From NCBI GenBank assembly GCA_938027385.1, contig CALJBF010000166.1, positions 1 to 6,546 of the forward strand: 6,546 nt of DNA. The letters are read 5' to 3'. Under the pieces are notes generated by a model. It made no database searches and had not been told where the DNA came from. It saw nothing but the letters and a program-made list of their open reading frames with translations. Both the position numbers and the translations under genes were made by a program. This document shows positions 1-5,009 of this stretch, in pieces (the stretch's first letter is position 1; the number at the start of each line of letters is the position of its first letter). Source of the stretch: an uncultured Porphyromonadaceae bacterium. GTDB lineage: Bacteria; Bacteroidota; Bacteroidia; Bacteroidales; Muribaculaceae.

Positions 1-144
1 ATCAAGCAGGAGGGCAACGTGCTCACATATCAGCTCAACTCCAAGCTCACCGACGCAGGCGTGTTCCGTTTCGGTTACCGTCTCTATCCCAAGAACGCCA
101 ATCTGCCCCACCGCATGGACTTCGCCTTCGTGCGCTGGATCTGA
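1..144 (+). CDS. glgP: C-terminal end of probable alpha-glucan (glycogen) phosphorylase, partial
   Basis: Frame 1 is open from the window edge to TGA at 142-144 and gives the last 47 residues of a protein whose start lies outside the window. The tail contains GVFRFGYRLYPKNANLPHRM and ends DFAFVRWI. The pattern of a G(V/L)(F/Y)xxGxRLYPxNxxLPHRxDF block followed by a V(R/K)W(I/L) end is, from memory, typical of the beta-rich C-terminal end of the DUF3417-containing alpha-glucan phosphorylases of Bacteroidota. These release glucose-1-phosphate from storage glucan in the cytoplasm. None of the catalytic or pyridoxal-phosphate region is visible, so the name rests on the tail alone. A strong terminator follows directly. 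An alternative is another carbohydrate enzyme with a similar C-terminal beta domain. Confidence 0.55.
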   Translation: MKQEGNVLTYQLNSKLTDAGVFRFGYRLYPKNANLPHRMDFAFVRWI

Positions 145-157
145 TAACCCCCGTCAA

Positions 158-191
158 TTATTGAGTGTCATGATATCATGACACTCAATAA
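158..191. repeat. Perfect 34-bp palindrome after the phosphorylase gene
   Basis: The sequence is its own reverse complement from 158 to 191, centred on GATATC at 172-177 with no mismatch, so as RNA it would fold into a long stem with almost no loop. It begins 13 nt after the stop codon at 142-144. Its right arm (183-191) is also the outer left arm of the next hairpin (183-242), so the two folds compete. It could be part of a compound terminator, an RNA-end stabiliser or a protein-binding site; the sequence does not decide. Confidence 0.8.
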
Positions 192-242
192 ACAATAAAA
201 CCGCCAGACCATGTGGCCCGGCGGTTTTATTGTTTATTGAGT
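183..242. terminator. Bidirectional intrinsic terminator between converging genes
   Basis: Positions 183-205 pair with 220-242 in an uninterrupted 23-bp stem. Its core is CCGCC (201-205) with GGCGG (220-224), and the loop of 14 nt (206-219) contains a minor inner pairing CCA/TGG. On the plus strand GGCGG is followed by TTTTATTGTTTATT; on the minus strand the complementary GGCGG is followed by the same T-rich run. It can therefore stop the plus-strand gene ending at 144 and the minus-strand gene ending at 254, which converge here. Confidence 0.85.
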
Positions 243-253
243 ATTCAGAGAAA

Positions 254-694
254 TTAAATCTTGTCTGATCCGATTACCTTTATTGCGGGGTTGATTTCGA
301 GCAGCTGCCTGACCATGCCGTCGCGGTCGCGCGGCGAGATCTCTATGGGCATGGCGCTCTTGAGCACACTGCGGTCGGTGAACTTTATCGACAGGCGCCG
401 CGTCGACAGACATGGTCCCGCCAGCACACCGCGGCAATATCTAACCTCCTTTATCTTCGCGATCGGCAACCGCGTAGGGCGGAAAAACTGATACACCAGC
501 AGCCTGTCACCCTCGATGGCGTACCATGTGCCGGCCATCGCCACCCAGAACAGTCCCCCGATAAGGATGCCATATAGCACCGACAGCCATACCGTGCCGC
601 CAATCGCCGCCACCACAAGTATGGTCATGGTAAAAATCACGATGGCTATCAGCCACCAGTCAATCCGGGATCGGTATACGGTCTTCTGCATCAT
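254..694 (-). CDS. Small membrane protein with bacterial PH-like domain (bPH_4/DUF1200 type)
   Basis: The predicted 146-residue protein has two hydrophobic helices near its N terminus (about residues 13-34 and 36-56), then a soluble domain. The domain carries WYAIEGDRLLVY, a PIAKIKEVRYCRG stretch, LSTRRLSIKF, and near the end EISPRDRDGMVRQLLEINP. This order (Y-x-I-x-x-x-x-L, P-I-x-x-I-x-x-V, a conserved LS-x-x-R-L-x-I strand, then ISP-(R/K)-D-x-x-x-(F/M)-(V/I)-x-x-L-x-x-x-NP) is the signature I associate with bPH_4 (formerly DUF1200), whose molecular role is unknown. The reading frame stays open upstream to 817, but that stretch looks non-coding and contains the likely promoter at 745-752. 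I therefore start at the ATG pair at 694 and 691; 691 is equally possible. The gene is single and converges on the terminator at 183-242. Confidence 0.75.
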   Translation of the reverse strand: MMQKTVYRSRIDWWLIAIVIFTMTILVVAAIGGTVWLSVLYGILIGGLFWVAMAGTWYAIEGDRLLVYQFFRPTRLPIAKIKEVRYCRGVLAGPCLSTRRLSIKFTDRSVLKSAMPIEISPRDRDGMVRQLLEINPAIKVIGSDKI

Positions 695-744
695 AACTTT
701 GTCATATTTTGTAGCGCACTCAGCGTAATCGCAGGTTTGCCTTG

Positions 745-780
745 CAAATATACGGCAATTATTTGAGTAAATCAGACAAA
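745..780 (-). promoter_or_regulatory. Probable Bacteroidota promoter of the PH-domain gene
   Basis: On the minus strand 752-745 reads TATATTTG, an exact match to the Bacteroidota -7 element TAnnTTTG. A TTTG lies upstream at 780-777, but the 24-nt spacing is longer than the usual 19-21, so the -33 assignment is weak. Transcription would begin roughly at 735-742, giving a leader of about 40-50 nt before the start at 694/691. This supports the short start for that gene. Confidence 0.55.
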
Positions 781-800
781 TGGCAGACAGGATACTGCCG

Positions 801-808
801 TAACTTTG
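801..808 (+). promoter_or_regulatory. Probable -7 element of a promoter facing the nitroreductase remnant
   Basis: TAACTTTG matches TAnnTTTG exactly and lies 14 nt before the open frame of the nitroreductase fragment. No clear TTTG occurs at the expected -33 distance. An inverted repeat GGCAG-N8-CTGCC (782-799) sits just upstream, between this element and the divergent promoter at 745-752, and could be an operator or chance. The wider 13-mer TGCCGTAACTTTG (796-808) recurs at 1034-1046. Confidence 0.4.
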
Positions 809-821
809 CATTGTCAAATAA

Positions 822-986
822 AAATATCGTGTAGTTTACGCTGTATTGGAGAAACGTCGCACTTACCGCGACTATACCGACTGTCAGGTGAGCGATCGGA
901 TTCTGTTCAAACTGATTGACGCTGCGTTCAAGGCACCGACCAACAATCACCTCCGGCAGATGGAATTCAGGTCAGCATTTATGTAA
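822..986 (+). pseudogene. Truncated N-terminal remnant of a nitroreductase-family gene
   Basis: After an in-frame TAA at 819-821, this frame reads KYRVVYAVLEKRRTYRDYTD and continues with VSDRILFKLIDAAFKAPTNN and HLRQMEF (ending 968), then only six unrelated residues before TAA at 984-986. The pattern RR(T/S)xR(D/K)(F/Y)TD-x-x-VSD-x-(I/L)L-x-x-(L/I)(I/L)-(D/E)AA-x-x-AP-(T/S)-(N/G)N-x-(R/Q) is the FMN-binding N terminus of nitroreductases. Family members are normally about 170-220 residues; about 45 remain. There is no ATG at the expected position, although a TTG occurs at 846-848. In another frame, 991-1041 could encode a short tail (GKHYREIGMSHAVEMP) ending at TAA 1039-1041. That would fit an internal deletion with a frame change, but I do not recognise this tail. 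Confidence 0.6.
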
Positions 987-1038
987 TTTTGGCAAGCACT
1001 ACCGTGAAATCGGTATGTCGCATGCAGTGGAAATGCCG

Positions 1039-1046
1039 TAACTTTG
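1039..1046 (+). promoter_or_regulatory. Probable -7 element upstream of the structured segment
   Basis: TAACTTTG is an exact TAnnTTTG match within the 13-mer TGCCGTAACTTTG (1034-1046), which also occurs at 796-808. Transcription would start about 1049-1053, just where a hairpin begins. I see no matching TTTG at -33, so this is a half-supported promoter. Confidence 0.4.
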
Positions 1047-1243
1047 TATCGCTTAAGAAAGCATGATAGAAATCAGATGAATTGCAATTATTGAGTGGAG
1101 GGCGTTGCAGAACTCGGCTTTCGCCTAATTCGTAGGGGGACATTGCTTTGCGATGTCTTGCTGGTTATCAACGAGATAATCTGACATGCCAAAGGCATAT
1201 CCCCTACAATTCGATGAGTCTTGCAACACCCTCTTTTTGTTTT
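1047..1243 (+). ncRNA. Putative structured noncoding RNA with terminator-like closing stem (or small MITE-like element)
   Basis: Nested pairings fill this segment. A 5' hairpin forms from 1047-1054 with 1059-1068 (AAGA loop, two-base bulge). The long closing stem pairs 1098-1115 with 1216-1233 (15 Watson-Crick pairs, one G-U, two mismatches) and is followed by TTTTTGTTTT (1234-1243), as in an intrinsic terminator. Inside are a GGC-TTTC-GCC hairpin (1116-1125) and a perfect 7-bp stem, 1132-1138 with 1201-1207. The latter closes a four-way junction of three hairpins: 1139-1146/1150-1157, 1164-1169/1175-1180 and 1186-1190/1194-1198. With the promoter-like element at 1039, this suggests an RNA of about 190 nt. 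I do not recognise it as 6S, SRP, RNase P, tmRNA or a known riboswitch. The alternative is a transposon-derived miniature element: the closing arms are also 18-bp terminal inverted repeats (15 identities) beginning GAGGG and containing TTGCA. I see no target-site duplication flanking them. Confidence 0.45.
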
Positions 1244-1530
1244 AGACAATCTCTTGATATTAAAGGAGTCTGTAGTAGCTATGCCTATTCTTACGAGTCA
1301 TTCGGGTTCTTCATGATAACAATTATAATTGGGAGAATTCAATAAATTTCTATTCAAAATAATATGCTTTGAATGAGTCATGGAGTTGCGGGAATGCCGC
1401 CGCTCTACCGTAAATCGAGTCACCGGTTTCGACCGGAAAGACTTAACAGCTAACTCATACTGCTGGTACTATCTGGAATTCCTAAATATCAGGTGCGGGA
1501 TTTTTGGTAAGCCGTCCGGTAATTTTTATA
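1244..1530 (+). other. AT-rich gap without a recognisable gene; contains two small hairpins
   Basis: No convincing coding sequence is present in either direction. Hairpins visible are GCGG-GAATG-CCGC (1388-1400) and CCGGT-TTCG-ACCGG (1423-1436), the latter with a UUCG tetraloop. ATGAGT (1373-1378) can pair with ACTCAT (1453-1458) to enclose both. No T-run follows, so these are not ordinary terminators. An ATG at 1373 opens a 26-codon frame ending TAA at 1451-1453; I do not recognise the peptide and would not call it a gene. The segment lies upstream of the operon promoter, so a role in the operon leader is unlikely unless transcription starts further upstream. Confidence 0.35.
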
Positions 1531-1561
1531 TCTGATGTATTGTGGTTTTGTATTAAATTTG
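1531..1561 (+). promoter_or_regulatory. Probable promoter of the five-gene redox operon
   Basis: TAAATTTG at 1554-1561 matches the Bacteroidota -7 element TAnnTTTG. TCTG at 1531-1534 matches three of four bases of the -33 TTTG at a spacing of 19 nt. Transcription would start near 1565-1570, leaving a leader of roughly 55 nt before the ATG at 1624. This decides the start of the first operon gene, whose frame is open upstream to an ATG at 1504 that would lie before the promoter. The leader has no strong Shine-Dalgarno sequence. Confidence 0.6.
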
Positions 1562-1623
1562 CAGATGTGAGATTTCACGTTTGCATTAAACCAATCCTTT
1601 TTGAGACCAATCACATACTTAAC

Positions 1624-3135
1624 ATGGAAAAGAAGAAAAAGAAACGGCACAGACCTCTGCTTTTGACACTCAGACGGTGTCTGGCGGTACTTAGTATCGT
1701 GGCCGTGACATTGCTGTTTGTGGATTTCTCCGGACTGGCTCACCGTTGGCTCGGCTGGATGGCCAAAATCCAGTTCCTGCCCGCTGTGCTTTCGCTTAAT
1801 GTTGTGGTGATTGTGGCGCTTGTGGCTGCCACACTGCTCTTCGGCCGCGTGTACTGCTCGGTGATTTGCCCGTTGGGCATTATGCAGGACGGTTTCGCAT
1901 GGTTCGGAAAGAAAAGCCGCCGCAACCGGTATTCATGGTCGCCGGCGAAGAATCTGCTCAGATATGTGATGCTTGCCGTGATTGTGGCGGCTATCGTCGC
2001 CGGCATCAGCGCCATTGTTGTGTTGCTGGCGCCGTACAGCGCCTACGGCCGCATAGCCCAGAGCCTGTTCGCTCCCGTATGGGCGTGGGGTAATAACCTG
2101 CTTGCCTCGTGGGCCGAGTACGCCGACAGCTATGCGTTCTATTCCGTGGATGTGTGGCTGAAAGGTGGCGTGACGCTTGTCGTCGCCTTGGTCACGCTGG
2201 TTGTACTCGGTGTGCTGGCCTGGCGCAACGGCCGCACATACTGCAATACGATATGTCCGGTGGGCACTGTGCTTGGTCTGCTGTCACGCTGGTCACTGTT
2301 CCGCCCGGTCATCGACACCTCGAAATGTATAAACTGCGGCCTTTGCGCCCGCAACTGCAAGAGCGCCTGCATCAATGCCAAAGAGCATAAGATTGATTAT
2401 TCGCGCTGTGTGGCCTGTATGGACTGCATAGACAAATGTCACGAAGGGGCCATATCATATACCCTGCGCCGCAATACCGCCGTGGAAACGAAGAAGAGCG
2501 GCGTCGACAGCGGTCGACGCGGATTCCTCGCCGTCACGGCCACAGTTGCCGCAGTTGGCGCCGCCAAGGCTCAGGAAAAGACCGTTGACGGCGGTCTGGC
2601 AGCCATAGCCGACAAGAAGATACCCGAACGCAAGACCCGTATCGTGCCTCCGGGCGCAAGGTCAATCGCCAATCTGACACATCATTGCACGGCATGCCAG
2701 CTGTGTGTCTCGGCATGTCCGAACGGTGTGTTGCGCCCGTCGACAGACGTTGAGACCCTGATGCAGCCCGAGTCGTCATACGAGCGCGGATATTGCCGCC
2801 CAGAATGTACGCGTTGCTCGGAGGTTTGCCCCGCCGGCGCCATCGTGAAGATAACGAAAGCCGACAAGTCGTCGATACAGATCGGGCATGCCGTGTGGGT
2901 CAAGGCGAACTGTGTTCCGCTGACCGACGGTGTGGAGTGCGGCAACTGCGCGCGCCACTGTCCGGTAGGCGCCATCACCATGGTGCCGTCTGTGGCCGGA
3001 GATGCCGGTTCGCCCAAGATACCGGCGGTGAATACCGAGCGTTGCATAGGTTGTGGCGCATGCGAGAACCTGTGCCCGGCGCGTCCCTTCAGCGCCATTT
3101 ATGTCGAGGGGCATGAAACCCATAGAATTATCTGA
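1624..3135 (+). CDS. NapH/NapG-like fusion: polyferredoxin membrane protein with internal twin-arginine motif
   Basis: This 503-residue protein probably carries electrons across or along the cytoplasmic membrane. After a lysine-rich N terminus come membrane helices at about 16-36, 52-74, 113-137 and 182-200. Two CxxxCP motifs follow the second and fourth helices: GRVYCSVICPLG (C78, C82) and GRTYCNTICPVG (C207, C211), as in NapH/NosR-type quinol-linked proteins. A cytoplasmic-type double ferredoxin follows (C235/C238/C241/C245 and C262/C265/C268/C272). At 297-316, SGRRGFLAVTATVAAVGAAK looks like a twin-arginine signal segment. The rest resembles NapG/MauM ferredoxins, with clusters at C355-C365, C391-C402, C430/C439-C446 and C474-C484. 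NapH and NapG are normally separate proteins. No redox enzyme of the nitrate type is nearby; the next gene, 2 nt downstream, is an iron-sulfur aldo/keto reductase. Start chosen at 1624 because the likely promoter lies at 1531-1561. Function as electron carrier is a family inference; partner and direction are unknown. Confidence 0.85.
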   Translation: MEKKKKKRHRPLLLTLRRCLAVLSIVAVTLLFVDFSGLAHRWLGWMAKIQFLPAVLSLNVVVIVALVAATLLFGRVYCSVICPLGIMQDGFAWFGKKSRRNRYSWSPAKNLLRYVMLAVIVAAIVAGISAIVVLLAPYSAYGRIAQSLFAPVWAWGNNLLASWAEYADSYAFYSVDVWLKGGVTLVVALVTLVVLGVLAWRNGRTYCNTICPVGTVLGLLSRWSLFRPVIDTSKCINCGLCARNCKSACINAKEHKIDYSRCVACMDCIDKCHEGAISYTLRRNTAVETKKSGVDSGRRGFLAVTATVAAVGAAKAQEKTVDGGLAAIADKKIPERKTRIVPPGARSIANLTHHCTACQLCVSACPNGVLRPSTDVETLMQPESSYERGYCRPECTRCSEVCPAGAIVKITKADKSSIQIGHAVWVKANCVPLTDGVECGNCARHCPVGAITMVPSVAGDAGSPKIPAVNTERCIGCGACENLCPARPFSAIYVEGHETHRII

Positions 3136-3137
3136 CG

Positions 3138-4562
3138 ATGAAACAGACCGATAACAACGAACGCGGCCGTCTGAGCCGCCGCACGTTCATAAAACGGCTC
3201 GGCATCGGGGCCTCCGTGACCTCGCTTGCCCTGGGCGGCTGTGCTCCGGCTGCCAAGAAGATAGCCCCCGAAAGCACTGCCACCGGCGAGATTCCCACCG
3301 ACAGAATGACATACCGCACCAATCCCAAGACGGGCGAGAAGGTGTCGCTGCTCGGCTACGGATGCATGCGCTGGCCCACTGTTGCCGGCGGCAGTGCCCG
3401 CGACGGAGAGGAGGAGATTGACCAGGATATGGTGAACCGCCTCGTAGACAAGGCTCTGAAACACGGGGTGAACTACTTCGATACATCGCCCGCATATTGC
3501 AAGGGAAAATCGGAGCATGCCACCGGCGTGGCGCTGAGCCGCCATCCGCGCGACAGCTATTTCATCGCCACCAAACTCTCGAACTTCGCGCCGTCGACGT
3601 GGAGTCATGACGCCTCGGTGGCCATGTACCGCAATTCGCTGAAAGAGCTGCAGACCGACCATATAGACTATATGCTACTGCACGGTGTCGGAATGGGTGA
3701 GGACGGCATGGAAGAGTTCCGCAAACGTTACATCGACAACGGCATCCTCGATTTCCTTCTCAAGGAGCGCGAGGCCGGCCGCATACGCAACCTCGGGTTC
3801 TCGTATCACGGCGACATTGCTGTCTTCGACTACCTGCTGTCGCGGCACGACGAATACAAGTGGGATTTCGTGCAGATACAGCTCAACTATGTCGACTGGC
3901 ACCATGCCAAAGAGGTGAATCCGCGCAACACCGACGCCGAATATCTTTACGGCGAGCTTGAGAAACGCAGTATCCCCGCCGTAATTATGGAGCCCTTGCT
4001 GGGCGGCCGCCTCTCTAACGTGCCCGACCATATTGTGGCCCGTCTGAAGGAGCAGGAGCCCGAACGTTCGGTGGCCTCGTGGGCGTTCCGTTACGCCGGC
4101 ACACATCCCGGTGTGCTCACTGTGCTCAGCGGCATGACCTACATGGAGCATCTTGATGACAACCTCCGGTCGTTCTGCCCCCTGCAGCCGCTGACCGGTG
4201 ATGAGATGAAATTCCTCTATGACACGGCCGACCTGATGATGCAGTACCCCACGATTCCGTGCAACGACTGCAAATACTGCATGCCATGCCCCTACGGCCT
4301 CGACATCCCGTCAATCCTCCTCCATTACAACAAGTGCATCAACGAGGGGAATGTGCCCGCGTCGGCCCAGAGCGAGAATTACCGCGAGGCGCGCCGTGCG
4401 TTTCTTGTCGGGTATGACCGCGCCGTGCCGCGCCTGCGTCAGGCAAGCCATTGCATCGGCTGCAACCAGTGCGCGCCGCACTGCCCCCAGCAGATCGATA
4501 TCCCCGGCGAGCTGCATCGCATCGACAATTTTGTGGAACATCTCAAGCAGGGCACCATATGA
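3138..4562 (+). CDS. Exported aldo/keto reductase lipoprotein with two C-terminal iron-sulfur motifs
   Basis: The 474-residue product is an oxidoreductase of the aldo/keto reductase (AKR) superfamily. The N terminus has SRRTFIKRLG (R14, R15), a consensus twin-arginine motif, then a hydrophobic stretch ending LGGC (C35), a lipobox. The protein should thus be Tat-exported already folded and lipid-anchored. The AKR barrel spans about 58-345 with the whole catalytic tetrad in place: D115 and Y120 in FDTSPAY, K146 in IATKLSNF, H182 in MLLHGVG. The C-terminal domain has C375/C378/C381/C384 (CNDCKYCMPCP) and C439/C442/C445/C449 (CIGCNQCAPHCP), suggesting two 4Fe-4S clusters that could take electrons from the upstream polyferredoxin instead of, or besides, NAD(P)H. 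The gene starts 2 nt after the previous stop and overlaps the next gene by 4 nt (ATGA), so translation is probably coupled. The substrate is not predictable. Related cytoplasmic iron-sulfur AKRs exist without a signal peptide. Confidence 0.88.
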   Translation: MKQTDNNERGRLSRRTFIKRLGIGASVTSLALGGCAPAAKKIAPESTATGEIPTDRMTYRTNPKTGEKVSLLGYGCMRWPTVAGGSARDGEEEIDQDMVNRLVDKALKHGVNYFDTSPAYCKGKSEHATGVALSRHPRDSYFIATKLSNFAPSTWSHDASVAMYRNSLKELQTDHIDYMLLHGVGMGEDGMEEFRKRYIDNGILDFLLKEREAGRIRNLGFSYHGDIAVFDYLLSRHDEYKWDFVQIQLNYVDWHHAKEVNPRNTDAEYLYGELEKRSIPAVIMEPLLGGRLSNVPDHIVARLKEQEPERSVASWAFRYAGTHPGVLTVLSGMTYMEHLDDNLRSFCPLQPLTGDEMKFLYDTADLMMQYPTIPCNDCKYCMPCPYGLDIPSILLHYNKCINEGNVPASAQSENYREARRAFLVGYDRAVPRLRQASHCIGCNQCAPHCPQQIDIPGELHRIDNFVEHLKQGTI

Positions 4563-4996
4563 CCGCGAAAACCGCAGTTCCGCAGAGCCTCATCGACTTG
4601 CTGCACACCGAGCGGTGCTCGTGTGTGATTGGCCGTGCTGACAGCATCGTAATCTGCCGCGAACGCGGGGTTATGGATCTCCTCAGGCTGCTTGAGGCGT
4701 CGCCCTGCGTGCTTGACGGTGCCTGTGTCGCCGACAAGGTCGTGGGGAAGGGGGCGGCCGCTCTGATGATTCTCGGAGGGGTGTCGGCCGTGTTTGCCGA
4801 TGTAATCAGCCGTGCCGCGCTGGAACTGCTTGCCGACGCCGGTATTCCTGTCGGTTTCGGCGAATGTGTCGATGCCATCATAAACCGTGCCGGTACCGGT
4901 GTGTGTCCGGTCGAGACCCTGTGCCGCGACTGTGCCACCGCCGACGAGTGCCTTCCCCTGATAAAGGATTTCGTAAGACAACTGATCAAAACATAA
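4559..4996 (+). CDS. DUF1893 domain protein
   Basis: A 145-residue soluble protein with no signal peptide, probably cytoplasmic. It has the features I associate with DUF1893 (Thermotoga TM1506 type, described as cytidine-deaminase-like in fold): DKVVGKGAAALMILGGV at 59-75, ISRAALELLADAGIPV at 83-98, and INRAGTGVCPVETL at 108-121. No activity is established to my knowledge. Four cysteines cluster at the C terminus (C116, C122, C125, C131) and four more lie in the first half (C20, C22, C33, C50). The clustered ones could bind a metal or iron-sulfur centre, fitting the iron-sulfur neighbours, but that is a guess. The start ATG overlaps the previous TGA (ATGA at 4559-4562), which fixes the start and suggests translational coupling. 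Its role among exported redox proteins is unknown; maturation, sensing or cofactor chemistry are possible. Confidence 0.85.
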   Translation: MTAKTAVPQSLIDLLHTERCSCVIGRADSIVICRERGVMDLLRLLEASPCVLDGACVADKVVGKGAAALMILGGVSAVFADVISRAALELLADAGIPVGFGECVDAIINRAGTGVCPVETLCRDCATADECLPLIKDFVRQLIKT

Positions 4997-5009
4997 ACAG
5001 CATAACAAC

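Noticed and set aside
695..817. Upstream in-frame extension of the minus-strand PH-domain gene to ATG 817
   Set aside because: The 41 extra residues lack family features and contain the exact TATATTTG promoter element at 752-745; the ATG pair at 694/691 leads straight into the membrane helices.
1132..1207. tRNA gene, because a 7-bp stem closes a four-way junction of 76 nt
   Set aside because: Neither strand has the T-arm TTCGA motif, the D-arm G-G motif or a 7-nt anticodon loop; the hairpin sizes are wrong (loops of 3, 5 and 3 nt).
1047..1243. 6S RNA, because a transcript of about 190 nt would have the right size
   Set aside because: 6S RNA is one long hairpin with a central bubble; this segment folds as a branched multi-junction structure with a separate 5' hairpin, so the class is not supported.
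1148..1345. 65-codon plus-strand open frame
   Set aside because: It lies across the structured segment and its terminator-like T-run, has no recognisable domain and no convincing upstream signals; treated as a chance frame.
1504..1623. Upstream in-frame extension of the polyferredoxin gene to ATG 1504
   Set aside because: The added 40 residues do not look like the N terminus of this family, they would overlap the likely promoter at 1531-1561, and the lysine-rich MEKKKKK start at 1624 directly before the first helix is typical.
2682..3662. Long minus-strand open frames opposite the iron-sulfur genes
   Set aside because: They mirror GC-rich coding sequence with clear family motifs on the plus strand and show no domain logic of their own.
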